8,313 nucleotides of DNA, from assembly GCA_024464195.1 (NCBI GenBank), contig JANHAK010000043.1, forward strand, positions 1 through 8,313, read 5' to 3'. Positions 1-6,158 of this stretch are shown in pieces. Each line of letters begins with the position of its first letter. Position 1 is the first letter of the stretch. The position numbers were made by a program, and so were the translations under genes. The notes beneath the pieces were generated by a model. It was not told where the DNA came from. It saw only the letters and a program-made list of their open reading frames with translations, and did not search any database. Origin of the DNA: Methanomassiliicoccales archaeon. Lineage in GTDB: Archaea > Thermoplasmatota > Thermoplasmata > Methanomassiliicoccales > JACIVX01.

Positions 1-103
1 GCTCATCGACAATGATATCCGCGATTTTATTAGATCCAAATCGGACACGGAATTTGTAGTTCTCGATAAGCTCTACACTCAACAAAAATTCGGTTTCCTG
101 CAC
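1..103 (-). CDS. Probable OsmC-family protein, N-terminal fragment (runs off left edge)
   Basis: An open frame of 34 visible codons leaves the window at base 2. Its visible peptide contains LIENYKFRVRFG at about residues 10-21 and then IADIIVDE at residues 27-34. This resembles the start of archaeal OsmC/Ohr-like proteins, where a strand of the ENYKFxVxF kind is followed by a VDEPPPLG-like segment; that match is from memory of the family. OsmC-like proteins are thiol-dependent hydroperoxide reductases or relatives, but the catalytic cysteines would lie outside the window, so function is unproven. I chose the GTG at 101-103 because GGTGG (complement of 109-113) lies 5 nt before it. An ATG at 134-136, directly after the TAA of the upstream gene, is in the same frame and would add 11 residues. 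The 33-nt gap to the phosphoribosyltransferase gene suggests the same transcript. Confidence 0.5.
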   Translation of the reverse strand, partial: MQETEFLLSVELIENYKFRVRFGSNKIADIIVDE

Positions 104-136
104 ACAAACCACCGATTGGAATAATGTTAAGACCAT

Positions 137-1327
137 TTACTCTAGTTCAACATTTTCAAGTTGCTTGAGCACGTAAGCTCGGATCTCCTTCGGCGACTTT
201 TCTTCGTAAACCCTCTTGCCATCGAGAATAATTGGAATTTCTGCCAATCGCATCTCATTCTGACATCTCGGGCACTTAGGGATATCTTCTTTTGATGTCG
301 TGACCTCATATTCAAGACAATGATCACATCTGAACAAATACTTCCTTCCGCCATATTTCCCGCGTTTAGCAACTGGTCGGCCATCTTTTTCAACAATGTC
401 CATAGCAAAATCGATCGTTCTCGCATTGCTGATGCTCGTTCCAACGCCGAATCCATCTGCGCCAGCTGCTACAAGTGAAGGAATTACCTTTTCGTCGATT
501 CCTCCTGAGACGATGATCTTAACATGTTTGTATCCTCTGATATCCATTTCCCATCGCACTTCTCTAATCAGTTCAGGGAACGAGCCCTTTCTTGAGCCAG
601 GGGTATCAAGACGAACCCCCCATAGTTTCTTTATTGACTCGCATGCCATAATAGCCTCTTCTTTCTCGTCCGAGTAGGTATCGATCAAAGCGACGCGCGG
701 AATTCTCTTATCAACGATCTCGTCGAACGCTTTGAAAGCTGTTCTCTGGTCGCCGAACATAATGATCAGGGCGTGGGGCATTGTTCCACGCGGTTCCTCA
801 CCAATAGTCTCCGCTCCAAGGAGGGACGAAACGGCATCGCATCCTCCGATGAATGCTGCTCTATCTATAGCGGGGCAAATCGCAGGGTGCATTCTTCTTA
901 TGCCAAAAGAGATGACAAGTCGATTCCCAGCAGCTTTCTTACAACGTGCTGCCATCGTAGCGATACCGCTCGAGTGGCACATTAAGCCAAGCATTGGTGT
1001 CTCGTAAATGCAATACTCTGAATACGAACCGTTGATTGTGAGAACTGGTACCCTAATACCTTTTGCTGTTCGCGCCCTAAAAACTGTTCCTTCTGGAATA
1101 CCCCACAAATCGATTTTCTTGCCTTCCATCAACCTGACGATTTCCTCCAGTCCGCAGAAAACTCCCCACTTCCAATTGTTGGGAAGGTCGCCTACTGTGA
1201 ACTCGGAGAGGGCATGCTGGCTCAGCATCCCTTTTGCTTTGAGAACTTCCATCGTTCTCGTGAAATACACGTCGGTTGTCAAGCCTTCGAGAATTTCCTT
1301 ATCAGTGGCTGAAAAGAATTTCTTCAG
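137..1327 (-). CDS. pncB: Nicotinate phosphoribosyltransferase, archaeal type with C-terminal zinc ribbon
   Basis: Converts nicotinate and PRPP to nicotinate mononucleotide in NAD salvage; cytoplasmic. Counting from the CTG start used here (396 residues), family signatures are TTDVYFTRT near 17-25, GSYSEYCIYETP near 100-111, FGIRRMHPAICPAIDRAAF near 141-159, GTMPHAL near 181-187 (His185 matches the histidine phosphorylated in NAPRTases), RLDTPGSRKG near 239-248 and VSGGIDE near 273-279. A CxxC...CxxC zinc ribbon at Cys334, 337, 352 and 355 is typical of the Thermoplasma-type enzyme. The first ordinary start is TTG at 1282, but the 15 codons before it encode KKFFSATDKEILEG, which looks like the conserved family N-terminus and contains no ATG, GTG or TTG. 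A CTG at 1325-1327 begins this stretch and has GGTGAT 3 nt upstream (1331-1336). It overlaps the TGA of the nicotinamidase gene, so translation is probably coupled. Identity is secure; the exact start is inferred. Confidence 0.93.
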   Translation of the reverse strand: MKKFFSATDKEILEGLTTDVYFTRTMEVLKAKGMLSQHALSEFTVGDLPNNWKWGVFCGLEEIVRLMEGKKIDLWGIPEGTVFRARTAKGIRVPVLTINGSYSEYCIYETPMLGLMCHSSGIATMAARCKKAAGNRLVISFGIRRMHPAICPAIDRAAFIGGCDAVSSLLGAETIGEEPRGTMPHALIIMFGDQRTAFKAFDEIVDKRIPRVALIDTYSDEKEEAIMACESIKKLWGVRLDTPGSRKGSFPELIREVRWEMDIRGYKHVKIIVSGGIDEKVIPSLVAAGADGFGVGTSISNARTIDFAMDIVEKDGRPVAKRGKYGGRKYLFRCDHCLEYEVTTSKEDIPKCPRCQNEMRLAEIPIILDGKRVYEEKSPKEIRAYVLKQLENVELE

Positions 1328-1863
1328 GCAATCACCTGTTCTAAATCCAAAATTTCGGCGTGATAGAGCCTCTTCATTTCGTCAAGGGCTCTTTCCTGAA
1401 TTTCGTCGGAAATCGTTTGGACGCATTCCTTCGGAATTATGACTTTATAACCCCTGAAGAAAGCATCAGCTGCTGTATGGCGAACGCAGATATCCGTTGT
1501 CACGCCAACGATGATGACTTCATCAACACCATGCCGCTTAAGGACGCTGTCCAGTTCTGTGTTGAAAAAGGAACTGTATGTTGATTTTTCGATTACATGA
1601 TCGCCCTTCTGGATGTTCAAATCAGGAATGACTTCGGAACCTGATGTTCCTTTCATCGCATGTTCCCCCCAAATCTTCAATTCTGGGTCAGCAGTCTTAT
1701 GGGCATCTCTCGTAAATATGATGAGATATCCTTTCGCGCGAGCAGCTTCTAGGAGTCTAGACATCGAGGGTATGATTCTTCTTGCCCTCTCGCTCCCAAA
1801 TTTACCGTAAACAAAATCATTGATCATATCAACAACAATAACGGCTCTTGTCAAATCGATCAC
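1324..1863 (-). CDS. pncA: Nicotinamidase (isochorismatase-superfamily cysteine hydrolase)
   Basis: A 179-residue protein of the isochorismatase fold, the usual length for archaeal nicotinamidases. The catalytic triad is visible as Asp12 (VVDMINDF), Lys93 (VIEKSTYSSF) and Cys126 (TTDICVRHT). Metal ligands match Asp53 and His55 (FTRDAHKTADP) and His68 (WGEHAMKGT). The VGVTTDICV stretch holds the expected cis-peptide turn before the nucleophile. The metal set and the partner gene favour nicotinamide deamidation to nicotinate plus ammonia over other isochorismatase-family reactions, although a relative with another amide substrate cannot be excluded. The next gene makes nicotinate mononucleotide from the product and overlaps this one by 4 nt. 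The start is GTG at 1861-1863; there is no clear Shine-Dalgarno site, but a TATA-like box lies about 28 bp upstream, so a leaderless transcript is likely. Confidence 0.88.
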   Translation of the reverse strand: MIDLTRAVIVVDMINDFVYGKFGSERARRIIPSMSRLLEAARAKGYLIIFTRDAHKTADPELKIWGEHAMKGTSGSEVIPDLNIQKGDHVIEKSTYSSFFNTELDSVLKRHGVDEVIIVGVTTDICVRHTAADAFFRGYKVIIPKECVQTISDEIQERALDEMKRLYHAEILDLEQVIA

Positions 1864-1887
1864 CGAGATAATTAATCAGCGACAATC

Positions 1888-1895
1888 GTTAATAA
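1888..1895 (-). promoter_or_regulatory. Candidate TATA box for the nicotinamidase-phosphoribosyltransferase unit
   Basis: The minus strand reads GAGAAAAATTATTAAC, a purine-rich (BRE-like) stretch running into TTATTAAC. The centre is about 28 bp before the GTG start at 1863, the spacing expected if transcription begins at or next to the start codon. It lies in the 48-bp gap after enolase, so the salvage genes may be transcribed independently of, or in addition to, enolase read-through. Confidence 0.45.
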
Positions 1896-1911
1896 TTTTT
1901 CTCATTTCATT

Positions 1912-3198
1912 TCACAAGCCCTTCGATTTCTTAATCGCATCAACGCCAAGGAATCTTGATCTGGATCCAAGCAACTCTTCGATCAGGAGCAGACGATTAT
2001 ACTTTACCGTTCTTTCCCCTCTAGCGGGAGCGCCTGTTTTTATTTGACCGCACCCGAGTGCAACTGCAATATCTGCAATCGATGTGTCTTCTGTTTCACC
2101 AGATCTGTGACTGACGACAACATTGTACCCCGATCTGAAAGCAAGATTCGCTGCTTCAAAAGCCTCAGTGATCGTACCGACTTGATTAACCTTGAGGAGC
2201 AAGGCGTTTCCAGCTCCTTCGGTTATTCCCCGCCTTAGACGTTCTACATTGGTCACAAAGATATCGTCGCCGACGACCTGAACAGAATTCCCAATTCTAC
2301 GTGTTAGCCTTGCCATTGTTTCAAATGAGTTTTCCTCGACGGGATCCTCCAAGCTAATAATAGGATATCGCGAAATGAGAGATTCATAGAACTCGATCAT
2401 CTCTTTGTCGCCGAACCTCCTACCATCAAATTCATAAGACCCGTTGGAAAAAAATTCACTGGCTGCTGAATCAACCGCGAGATAAACATCCTTTCCTGGC
2501 ACATATCCAGCAATGTCGATTGCTTTGATGAGTATTTCGAGTGCTTCATCCGTTGTATTAAGCGGCGGCGCGAATCCGCCTTCGTCGCCAACATTGACCG
2601 CCGCGCTCCCATACTTATTCTTCAATATCGAACGAAGAGAATGATAAACTTCTACACCTGCCCTCAGCGCCTCTGAAAAGCTTCTCAGACCAGCTGGAAC
2701 GATCATAAATTCCTGGATTCGCAAATTTCCACCAGCATGTTTACCGCCGTTGATGATGTTCATTAACGGTACTGGTAATATATTGCTTCCTTTTCCCAAA
2801 TATTCATGGAGTTCCACGCCTGTAACCATGGCTCCGGCTTTCGCACATGCCAGAGAAACAGCCGTGATAGCATTGCCTCCCAGATTGGATTTGTTCGTGG
2901 TACCGTCGAGATCGATAAGAAGGCGGTCAATGTCGCGCTGGCAGGTTACATCCATGCCTACCAAATGCGGTGCAATGACTCTATCGACATTCTCAATAGC
3001 CTTCAAAACGCCCTTGCCACCATATCGACGCCCTCCATCACGCAGTTCAACGGCTTCATGCGTACCAGTTGAGGCACCAGATGGTGCAGCCGCCCTCGCT
3101 GCACAGCCTCTTGTCCTCACTTCAACCTCAATTGTTGGATTGCCTCGAGAATCAAGTATTTCTCTCGCTGAGACTCCGACAATTCTTGAATCGATCAT
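1912..3198 (-). CDS. eno: Enolase (phosphopyruvate hydratase)
   Basis: Interconverts 2-phosphoglycerate and phosphoenolpyruvate in glycolysis and gluconeogenesis; cytoplasmic. At 428 residues it has normal full length. The N-terminal domain carries the mobile loop SGASTGTHEAVELRDG (40-55). In the barrel, His154 (GGKHAGGN), acid/base Glu206 (VGDEGGFAPP) and Lys336 (LLLKVNQVGT) are present. Magnesium ligands Asp243 (AVDSAASEF), Glu284 (SLEDP) and Asp311 (VGDDIFVTN), and the substrate-binding run VVSHRSGETEDT (361-372) with His364 and Arg365, are intact, as is Lys387 in GQIKTGAPARGER. All catalytic residues expected from the E. coli and yeast enzymes are present. The ATG at 3196-3198 has GGAGG 8 nt upstream (3207-3211). 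The gene follows the response regulator by 63 bp and precedes nicotinamidase by 48 bp, with candidate promoters in both gaps. Nothing is abnormal in it. Confidence 0.98.
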   Translation of the reverse strand: MIDSRIVGVSAREILDSRGNPTIEVEVRTRGCAARAAAPSGASTGTHEAVELRDGGRRYGGKGVLKAIENVDRVIAPHLVGMDVTCQRDIDRLLIDLDGTTNKSNLGGNAITAVSLACAKAGAMVTGVELHEYLGKGSNILPVPLMNIINGGKHAGGNLRIQEFMIVPAGLRSFSEALRAGVEVYHSLRSILKNKYGSAAVNVGDEGGFAPPLNTTDEALEILIKAIDIAGYVPGKDVYLAVDSAASEFFSNGSYEFDGRRFGDKEMIEFYESLISRYPIISLEDPVEENSFETMARLTRRIGNSVQVVGDDIFVTNVERLRRGITEGAGNALLLKVNQVGTITEAFEAANLAFRSGYNVVVSHRSGETEDTSIADIAVALGCGQIKTGAPARGERTVKYNRLLLIEELLGSRSRFLGVDAIKKSKGL

Positions 3199-3206
3199 TT
3201 GGGAAT

Positions 3207-3211
3207 CCTCC
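3207..3211 (-). promoter_or_regulatory. Shine-Dalgarno site of enolase
   Basis: GGAGG on the minus strand, 8 nt before the ATG. It fixes the enolase start and shows that this mRNA has a leader, unlike several neighbours. Confidence 0.75.
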
Positions 3212-3243
3212 GCAGCGTTTCAATCCCTTAACAAGATGATCGA

Positions 3244-3251
3244 CTTAATAG
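3244..3251 (-). promoter_or_regulatory. Candidate TATA box for enolase
   Basis: The minus strand reads TAGAAACCTATTAAG. The box CTATTAAG is centred about 50 bp before the enolase ATG, which would place the transcript start near 3222 and give a leader of about 24 nt that includes the GGAGG site. It lies in the 63-bp gap after the response regulator stop. Confidence 0.4.
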
Positions 3252-3261
3252 GTTTCTATAT

Positions 3262-4248
3262 CTATTCTTCCATCGCATCGATAATCTCCATGTTCCTTTC
3301 TAACAGCGCAAGTTCCCGTGCATCAAAAGCCCGCGGATCGATCGAAATGAGTAATCTCGATTTGTATTCCATAACTGCTTCCGTGACATGATGGATCATC
3401 CTTAAGGCCTTGTTAAAGTCGTTGCTGATTACGAGAAACTCAATCCCATCAATAAGGACAATACTCTCGCCGCTTTTCTCAATAAAACGAATAATCGTAT
3501 CACTCAGAATGCTGATGTTTGTGGGATTGATGTAGACCTTCCCCACCTGGTTGCTTAACCAGATAATTGGCGTCTTTTCCAAACCCCACGTCTTTCTTAT
3601 GATTTCGGGATGCTGTCTAGAAATACATAATCCCTGTATGTTGTGTCTGACCTGGTCAACAAAAATCTCAAATGATTTCTTTGGCTTTTTTTCCTTGACC
3701 AGATAACTAAATCCCTTCTTAAGCTCGTAGCGCATTGCAGAACTCGTTGGCTGTTCCATTCCACTCGGGATTTGACGTGCGCCACGCAACTTTCCAAAGA
3801 AGCCAACCTTCTTCTTTGATTCTTTTGCTGCTTCCTGGATCAAAACTTCTGGCGTCTCCTCGAAGACAGCTTTTAGTCTATCTGCGAGTTCTTTGTTATT
3901 GAATGGTTTTCTGATATACCCCGTCACAACGTCTTGCAGACCGAAAATATCCGTGCTAACATCGGCAGCGGCTGTCAGCATAATGACCTTTGTCTGGTCC
4001 GTAATTCCCCTTTGTTTTAGTTCCCTAAGAACAGTCCAACCATCAAGATCGGGCATAGTGATATCTAAAAGAATGAGATCTGGCTTCTCCGATTCCACTT
4101 TAGCCAGACATTCTTTTCCTCCTGTTGCAGTTATCGGTTGATACCCAGCAGAAGATACCAGCTCGGAAACAACTTCCAGTACTGCTGGATTATCATCCAC
4201 GATGAGAATTTTCTTGATTCTGACCGCCTCCTCGATAATCGGGCCCAC
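3262..4248 (-). CDS. Response regulator: receiver domain fused to DUF835
   Basis: A 328-residue two-domain signalling protein. Residues about 11-131 form a CheY-like receiver: acidic pair Asp18/Asp19 (ILIVDDNP), phospho-acceptor Asp62 (LILLDITMPDLDGW), Thr92 (IMLTAAAD) and Lys114 (YIRKPF), so phosphorylation by a histidine kinase is expected. A charged linker (about 132-175) leads to a DUF835 domain (about 176-325) with GLCISRQHPEIIR (206-218), TPIIWLS (226-232) and SIVLIDGIEFL (262-272). DUF835 is common in archaeal sensor proteins and its function is not established. No DNA-binding domain, signal peptide or membrane segment is seen, and no kinase gene is nearby, so it is an orphan regulator, perhaps acting by protein contacts. 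The start is uncertain. GTG at 4248 gives the length used here, but receivers usually start just before KKILIVDDN, where GAGGAGG (4227-4233) lies 8 nt before an ATC codon at 4216-4218. Confidence 0.92.
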   Translation of the reverse strand: MGPIIEEAVRIKKILIVDDNPAVLEVVSELVSSAGYQPITATGGKECLAKVESEKPDLILLDITMPDLDGWTVLRELKQRGITDQTKVIMLTAAADVSTDIFGLQDVVTGYIRKPFNNKELADRLKAVFEETPEVLIQEAAKESKKKVGFFGKLRGARQIPSGMEQPTSSAMRYELKKGFSYLVKEKKPKKSFEIFVDQVRHNIQGLCISRQHPEIIRKTWGLEKTPIIWLSNQVGKVYINPTNISILSDTIIRFIEKSGESIVLIDGIEFLVISNDFNKALRMIHHVTEAVMEYKSRLLISIDPRAFDARELALLERNMEIIDAMEE

Positions 4249-4250
4249 AC

Positions 4251-4268
4251 CTACGAGGATAATTTCAT
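4251..4268 (-). CDS. Possible five-codon leader minigene (MKLSS) before the response regulator
   Basis: The minus strand reads ATG AAA TTA TCC TCG TAG. GGTGAT, complementary to the archaeal 16S rRNA 3' end, is at 4275-4280, 6 nt before the ATG. The TAG ends 2 nt before the GTG of the response regulator, so ribosomes stopping here could restart there. The TATA-like box at 4288-4295 is about 24 bp upstream of this ATG, so the transcript might begin at the ATG itself, leaving GGTGAT untranscribed. Such a short frame could be chance. Confidence 0.3.
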   Translation of the reverse strand: MKLSS

Positions 4269-4287
4269 CTAGAAATCACCGACTTTC

Positions 4288-4295
4288 GTTAAAAA
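4288..4295 (-). promoter_or_regulatory. Candidate TATA box for the response regulator gene
   Basis: The minus strand reads GATAAAATTTTTAAC, purine-rich sequence followed by TTTTTAAC. Expected transcription start is around 4265-4268, about 20 nt before the annotated GTG and right at the ATG of the five-codon minigene. The gap of 155 bp after L40e supports an independent promoter. Confidence 0.4.
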
Positions 4296-4403
4296 TTTTA
4301 TCTATGATGCCAAAATGAATCAATAGGCCTCTAGGGTCTGCGGAAAACATCGTAAAATTACTCAGAAATAACTAGGGACTTCTTGATCTCACACCGAAGA
4401 ACT

Positions 4404-4556
4404 TCAAGCCTTCTTCTTGCTCTCTTTAGATTTAACGCGGAGGCCATTATAACCACATCGCCTGCACCTGGTTGCCCTCATTGCGTTCCTTGCGTAACAT
4501 TTCATGCAAATCTTTTTGTTAAGGAGCCTTTCCTCAGCCTCTTTGAATCGCGCCAT
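4404..4556 (-). CDS. rpl40e: 50S ribosomal protein L40e
   Basis: A 50-residue basic zinc-ribbon protein of the archaeal large ribosomal subunit. The sequence begins MARFKEAEERLLNKKICMKC and carries one CxxC-(10)-CxxC zinc site at Cys17, Cys20, Cys31 and Cys34, followed by GYNGLRVKSKE and a lysine-rich tail. Length and motif order match archaeal L40e, the counterpart of the ribosomal part of eukaryotic ubiquitin-L40 fusions; no ubiquitin is fused here. An in-frame TTG at 4640 would add 28 residues with no family resemblance, and that extension contains the promoter box, so the ATG at 4554-4556 is chosen. No strong Shine-Dalgarno site is present; the TATA box lies about 34 bp upstream, implying a leader of only some 8 nt. 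It is a single-gene unit by its spacing. Confidence 0.95.
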   Translation of the reverse strand: MARFKEAEERLLNKKICMKCYARNAMRATRCRRCGYNGLRVKSKESKKKA

Positions 4557-4586
4557 AATGGTCTCGGACGATGAATATGAAGGGAC

Positions 4587-4594
4587 TATAAATA
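4587..4594 (-). promoter_or_regulatory. TATA box for L40e
   Basis: The minus strand reads CTATTTATAG, the best archaeal TATA element in the window. Its centre is about 34 bp before the L40e ATG, placing the expected transcript start near 4565. Confidence 0.6.
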
Positions 4595-4629
4595 GCTTCT
4601 GAACTTTTGTATTAAGGAATTGTATTGTT

Positions 4630-4647
4630 GCGAGAAACAACTCTCGC
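4630..4647. repeat. Perfect 6-bp inverted repeat upstream of L40e
   Basis: GCGAGA (4630-4635) and TCTCGC (4642-4647) flank a 6-nt loop. It lies about 40 bp upstream of the L40e TATA box and about 200 bp beyond the RFC stop. It could be an operator or a weak hairpin at the end of the RFC transcript, but no T-run follows on the minus strand. The rest of the 206-bp stretch 4641-4846 shows nothing I can support, apart from two copies of the palindrome GATTAATC (4759-4766 and 4807-4814). Confidence 0.3.
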
Positions 4648-4846
4648 TTAGATAATTTTACCGAATCGAGATAAAGTTTTGAGAATTCCCTTTGACCTCA
4701 TTGAATAAACCCATGGCTTTCAAATGAAGTAAATTTCATCAAGACTTTTGAAATTCATGATTAATCCGCATCCGCCGCGCCTATTGATATGAGATTTGAT
4801 CGCTTCGATTAATCATTCTGAGGTGTTCTAGAAGCCGAGATTGACG

Positions 4847-5812
4847 TTAATCATTTGTTCCAACTTTCCCAACAAGAACGAGATGGGCAAGGAGGGATTC
4901 GAGTTGTATCCTTTCATTGCTGCCCTCAACAATCCTAAATTCAATTTCTCCGGTCTTATCGATCAATCGAACTTTTTCAATTTCAGGAATTTGCAGATCA
5001 AAAAAAGTCCTATGAATCTGTTTAATAATATCTTCGCCCGATAAACCATACTGAACCATGAGTTCGTCGAGGAGATTCCGGGCTGCCATGAAGTCACCAG
5101 CAAGAGCGGTCTCGAGCAGGTGCTTGACTTCCTCAGGTCTTGCCATTCCTGCAGTTTGATAGATGATATCGACTGTTACATCCTTGCTGATTGAGGCTGC
5201 CACTTGCAAGGAATTGATCGCTTTCCTCATATCTCCTTGTGCAATGTGAACAATTGCATCGAGAGCATCCTCCGTGATTTTAAGCGATTCATTCTTCGCG
5301 ATGATCTTCAGGTATTTCTTCACATCCTCGGCCTTTAGTGGACGAAATCTGAAAACAGCGCATCTTGACTGTATCGGTTCAATGATTTTCGAGGAGTAAT
5401 TGCACGAAAGAATGAACCGGCACGTCTTGCTGTAGCGTTCCATCGTTCTTCTTAACGCGGCCTGTGCCTCTGGTGTCAGCGCATCCGCTTCATCGAGAAA
5501 TATTATTTTAAAACTCGCTTCGCCAATTGGTGCGGTTCTAGCAAATTCTTTGATTTTCCCTCGAACGACCTCAATTCCTCTTTCATCAGAAGCATTAAGT
5601 TCAACGAAATTCTCACGCCAGACGTCACCAAAGAGCTCTTTTGCAAGGGCGATCGCGCACGTCGTTTTTCCAGTACCTGCTGGACCAGCAAAGAGTAAAT
5701 GAGGTAGATTACCAGATTTAGAATAGGACTGCAGTCGCTCGACGATCTCTTGCTGACCGATAACTTCCTTCAGAGACTTTGGCCTGTACTTCTCGATCCA
5801 AATTTCTTTCAT
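4847..5812 (-). CDS. rfcS: Replication factor C small subunit (clamp loader ATPase)
   Basis: A 321-residue AAA+ ATPase that loads the PCNA sliding clamp together with a large RFC subunit, which is not in this window. Motifs in order: RFC box near WIEKYRPKSLKEVIGQ (5-20), Walker A GPAGTGKT (43-50) with Lys49, Walker B IIFLDEAD (103-110), sensor 1 LSCNYS (135-140) with Asn138, the SRC motif QSRC (148-151) supplying the arginine finger to the neighbouring subunit, and sensor 2 GDMRKAIN (193-200) with Arg196. The C-terminal third is the helical collar domain. Length is normal for archaeal small subunits; no intein interrupts the P-loop, a frequent insertion site in archaeal RFC genes. The ATG at 5810-5812 starts at the RFC N-terminal motif. 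There is no strong Shine-Dalgarno site, and a TATA-like box lies 20-24 bp upstream, so the transcript is probably leaderless. Confidence 0.97.
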   Translation of the reverse strand: MKEIWIEKYRPKSLKEVIGQQEIVERLQSYSKSGNLPHLLFAGPAGTGKTTCAIALAKELFGDVWRENFVELNASDERGIEVVRGKIKEFARTAPIGEASFKIIFLDEADALTPEAQAALRRTMERYSKTCRFILSCNYSSKIIEPIQSRCAVFRFRPLKAEDVKKYLKIIAKNESLKITEDALDAIVHIAQGDMRKAINSLQVAASISKDVTVDIIYQTAGMARPEEVKHLLETALAGDFMAARNLLDELMVQYGLSGEDIIKQIHRTFFDLQIPEIEKVRLIDKTGEIEFRIVEGSNERIQLESLLAHLVLVGKVGTND

Positions 5813-5827
5813 CTGCGCCCCTATCCA

Positions 5828-5840
5828 CTTAAAAATATCT
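5828..5840 (-). promoter_or_regulatory. Candidate TATA box for the RFC small subunit
   Basis: The minus strand reads AGATATTTTTAAG. The centre lies about 20-24 bp before the RFC ATG, slightly close for the usual spacing but consistent with a leaderless transcript. Confidence 0.45.
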
Positions 5841-5990
5841 ACAGTAACTAATACTTTTGCTAGAACAGTTGGTAAAATTAATTGAAATCCAAAAGATATT
5901 GTGGAAACTAGACCAGTTATTGCTTTGAGAGCGAGAATTTGACATTCCTGTTTTAGACAACAAACCTTCTGAATGTGGTATCACGATATT

Positions 5991-6013
5991 CCTCTCTGAG
6001 AGGGTGGTTTTTT
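5991..6013 (+). terminator. Hairpin followed by T6, terminator-like, plus strand
   Basis: CCTCTCTGAGAGG (5991-6003) folds into a stem of 5 bp with a 3-nt loop. After GTGG comes TTTTTT at 6008-6013. It looks like an intrinsic terminator, yet no plus-strand gene precedes it. It may end a short untranslated transcript starting between about 5840 and 5990, or it may be chance. The TTTTTTAAT run could instead act as a promoter box. Confidence 0.25.
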
Positions 6014-6158
6014 AATCGAATTTTCCATGAGCGACAAATCCCTCAATCAATGTTCATCTTCCTTCTTTAAAAAGAGACGGATTTTTCCCTTCGGATTCTT
6101 TGCAATGATCGATAATTCTTATCTAATCATAGAGGTATCAACACGACTGAAATTAATC

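Noticed and set aside
1008..1442. Plus-strand frame of 144 codons opposite the phosphoribosyltransferase and nicotinamidase genes
   Set aside because: Antisense to two secure enzymes with full motifs; no family resemblance of its own.
2750..3391. Long plus-strand frame of 213 codons opposite enolase
   Set aside because: It is antisense to the conserved enolase N-terminus and crosses the enolase promoter region; low-complexity Ser/Pro-rich translation typical of a shadow frame.
4557..4640. 28-residue N-terminal extension of L40e from a TTG
   Set aside because: The extension has no similarity to L40e and contains the TATA box CTATTTATAG, so it is upstream of the transcript.
4700..4846. Possible C/D box guide RNA on the minus strand (TTGATGA with later TTGA-like boxes)
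   Set aside because: The C box has a wrong first base and no proper CTGA D box follows at a suitable distance.
5503..5691. Second minus-strand frame inside the rfcS Walker region
   Set aside because: Shadow of the rfcS reading frame without independent features.
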